From positions 25,102,400-25,166,399 of the forward strand of contig NC_134828.1 in NCBI RefSeq assembly GCF_004210375.1: DNA of 64,000 bases, given 5' to 3'. How positions within the stretch are numbered: the first letter of the stretch is position 1; every line of letters begins with the position of its first letter. The translations under genes and the position numbers were made by a program. Source of the DNA: Tachypleus tridentatus (lineage: Eukaryota > Arthropoda > Merostomata > Xiphosura > Limulidae). Below, in pieces: positions 61,431-64,000 of the stretch. The notes under the pieces were generated by a model. The model made no database searches, was not told the DNA's origin, and saw nothing but the letters and a program-made list of their open reading frames with translations.

Positions 61431-64000
61431 ATAATTTATGTTGCCAGCAAAACTTCACGGTCTTAGCCTCTGCCTCTTCCCATCAATGATGGCCTCGATA
61501 TGGCTAATTTTCCCGGTTCGCTCTGGGGTAGACGTATAGAAAGCAAGGACGTAGGGGGTGAAACTCATGGACCAGATTGGAGCACACTCAGACAGCAAGT
61601 GTAACGTATCTTACACTCATGCTTCGCCCCCTTACATGCCTGTAAATGTAAGTAATATAAACAATTTTTCTTACATTGTATCATGAAAACACATGCTATT
61701 AGCAGAGAAACTTCATGTTTCGGAATTATGATTGAAAACGTCAATCAATCTGAAAAACGTGTGGTGTTCAGGAAGCACAAAGTGAAACACGTTAACTACT
61801 TAGTAGGAAAAATGTGGTGGCGACTAGTTACTAAAATATAAAGATAAAAAATCGATAAAAATCCACAAATGTAGCAGCCATTAATAGAAAGAGAGATTTA
61901 CAACCTATTATGTTAGATGTTTTTCAAAACTGACGGAAAAAAATTAAATTATTAAATAACAAATACATGTTTGGTTTAACAACAGATCCAGAGTTGCGTG
62001 TCCTGTGACGCAATTTCACTCTAAAAAGAGATGGAGAGCTGCGAGTCCTGTGACACTAGGTAAGAAGAGTAAGAAGTGATCTTTTATAAGTTTGATAACT
62101 AGGTGGATCAGTTTGATAAAGGAAGAGGTCACTTTTTTAATGTGTTTATAGAGTTCTAAAGTTAATAAGACGAGAGAGAGAGGACACCAGTCTAATTAAG
62201 ACTTGAGAAAGAGAGGTTAGAACCTAGTTAAACTAAGCTGTCATCTTTTTCTAGCAGGTTGATAAAGTAGTAAGTATGATGAAGAGTGACACTTCACTGG
62301 AATTTAATGGTAGTATCAATAATTTTACTTCTATCAACAGCGAGTTTGAAAGGACAATCTTGAAGGACGAAAACAGTCTCTTGTTGATCATAGGTTATGT
62401 GTTTTAAAGCTCAATCAAACTACCTCATAACGAACTGGTTGTTGGCTTTTTGATAAAAGAAACCGACTTCACCGTTTCCTGTTAAGTCATGTAAAACGTC
62501 ACATCGAATAACCTCGTGCACAAAGTGATGCATGCATATCTAGCCTGTTACGTGTTTGTTTTTTTTCTAACTCGCTTCAATATACTACATTGACGCGTGA
62601 TATGAAAGAAAGAATCTAAGAAAATTAAGGTCATTTTTGGCACAAATCGAGACCCAAACGTATATACAATGAAGGCCTTGTCCTATATGTTTACAAGGTA
62701 ACTAATAATGTTGACGTCATCATATGGAATAGCCTTTTAAGCTGACGTCTCATGACGTCAACTTTTTCAGGTACACAAAAATCATGGAAAGATAACGATT
62801 TCAAAACGAGTTACACAACTGAAGAAGAATACGTCATCAGAACAGGTCATGAAGGTTAGAGGTCATCTACCGATCGATAATGTACTTAAACAAGAAAAAC
62901 GTTCATAAAAGGGTTTCAATTTTAACCACAATTGAATCATAGATGAGGAATACGTACATTTTCTTGGACCCAAAGATTTGTCACCTGAACAAATCATTAC
63001 GTACAAACTTGCTCAACGATCTCTCGCACATATATAACTAAAATCAAATCAAAAGCGTGTTCTTCAATATGGTGTCCTCAGCCGTTTACATGCGTTTTGA
63101 AAGCTTTAGATTTGAACAGAGGTGGCCGAAGCTAACATCACACTCCAAGTTTCCATCCGTAAAATGCTCACCATGTTCATGATTTATTCAGACACAAATA
63201 CGTGGTCTTTTAGATACACAGCATTTACCTCACCGATACGTTATCGCCACGTGCAAATAAATACGCCTACATTTGTCTTCTACATCTGTCCGAAAAGCAC
63301 GCCTCACTGCGCTGTAATCACTTTTATAGCATACAGTAGGAAATGGCTCTGAGTGGTTAGAGTTCAAATACAAGTTGCAGCAAGTATGGATAAAATAATT
63401 ATTTCAAACATGCTTAAGTAATAGGCCTTAAATAACATGAATTACGTATATGTACCATAATGGAATTAATTATGTACATAAATATACGATGATAAATTGT
63501 GTATGTAAAATATATGATAATGATATAAATTATGCATATACATTCTGATGTGAATTATGTATTTAAGTGGTTTGTTTTAACTCAAAAATAAAGAAAGAAA
63601 CTGAAACGACTTCGATTCATCTTCCCACAGTCACTCTTGGTCTTGTATTATAATAACTTCAAAATAAAAACAAACATATGACACTGGCTTTAAAACTCGA
63701 CCTTTATTAGTGTGATAAAAAATCTGGCAAGTATTAAAGAAGAGGTGAGCAGAATTACAGAAACAGAGCGACAAAAACCCCATCTGTGCGTGTTCATTAT
63801 TTCTATAAAATGTCTTCAGTCGGTTCAAGGTCTTCGTTTTTAATTATTTTTAGTGTAGACTCATATAAATAGCTCCCTTTGGATAAGAAATACTTAATAA
63901 ATAATAGCTAAATATCTTATTTTTACTTTCATATAGGAATTCTAATTATTTTTAATTTATGTTGATTTTAAGATTGGTTATATATTAAATACCCATTAAG

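Larger units (their letters stand above)
49038..64000. other. upstream region, no host gene recognised
   Basis: It holds the transposons, SINEs and minisatellites listed separately. The open frames here are short and show no domain or family resemblance. From 60,830 to 64,000 I see only AT-rich sequence, a CA microsatellite near 61,410, a cluster of TGACGTCA-like sites near 62,750 and an AT-rich degenerate stretch at 63,420-63,570. Confidence 0.5.

Noticed and set aside
1-64000. CRISPR arrays, operons or bacterial-type regulatory elements
   Set aside because: The window is a eukaryotic genome with spliced genes; its tandem repeats are minisatellites without spacer structure.

Overview
The window is AT-rich animal genomic DNA with spliced genes, long introns and very many interspersed repeats. 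Dozens of tRNA-headed SINEs are present on both strands. Their 3' bodies and short tails resemble repeats I remember from horseshoe crabs (Limulus/Tachypleus), so a chelicerate, most likely a horseshoe crab, is my best guess. That attribution rests on memory of the repeat family and was not searched.

Two protein-coding genes can be rebuilt exon by exon, and they point towards each other. (1) On the + strand, 2384-10798, four coding exons give a 256-residue protein that is clearly SYCP3, the axial/lateral-element protein of the synaptonemal complex. It carries the Cor1/Xlr/Xmr helical region and the conserved C-terminal tail. (2) On the - strand, 46746 down to 21551, eight coding exons plus a probable 5' UTR exon ending at 48589 give a 1110-residue NSP-family adaptor (BCAR3/SH2D3A/SH2D3C type). 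Its order is an N-terminal SAM domain, a Ser/Pro-rich region with tandem PxxPxK motifs, an SH2 domain, a second Pro-rich linker, and the C-terminal Cdc25-like domain that binds CAS proteins. All splice phases agree, and the total coding length is a multiple of three.

Layout: 1-2383, region upstream of SYCP3 with two SINEs. 2384-10798, SYCP3; its 6.2-kb first intron holds a 65-bp minisatellite and a mariner-type MITE. 10799-21550, SINE-rich space between the two 3' ends. 21551-48589, the NSP gene; its introns hold a hAT relic broken by a SINE, an internally deleted mariner just upstream of the SH2 exon, an inverted pair of an unclassified ~300-bp repeat, and two foldback elements. 48590-64000, upstream region with a perfect hAT MITE with target duplication, a 59-bp minisatellite, a Tc1 relic, a truncated mariner and more SINEs. 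I recognise no host gene in that last part.

The two genes have no evident functional link: one is a meiotic chromosome-axis protein, the other a cytoplasmic signalling adaptor. The points most worth a second look are the SAM-SH2-Cdc25 architecture with its tandem SH3-ligand repeats, the presence of SYCP3 in a probable ecdysozoan, and the foldback elements that share a hammerhead-like core.
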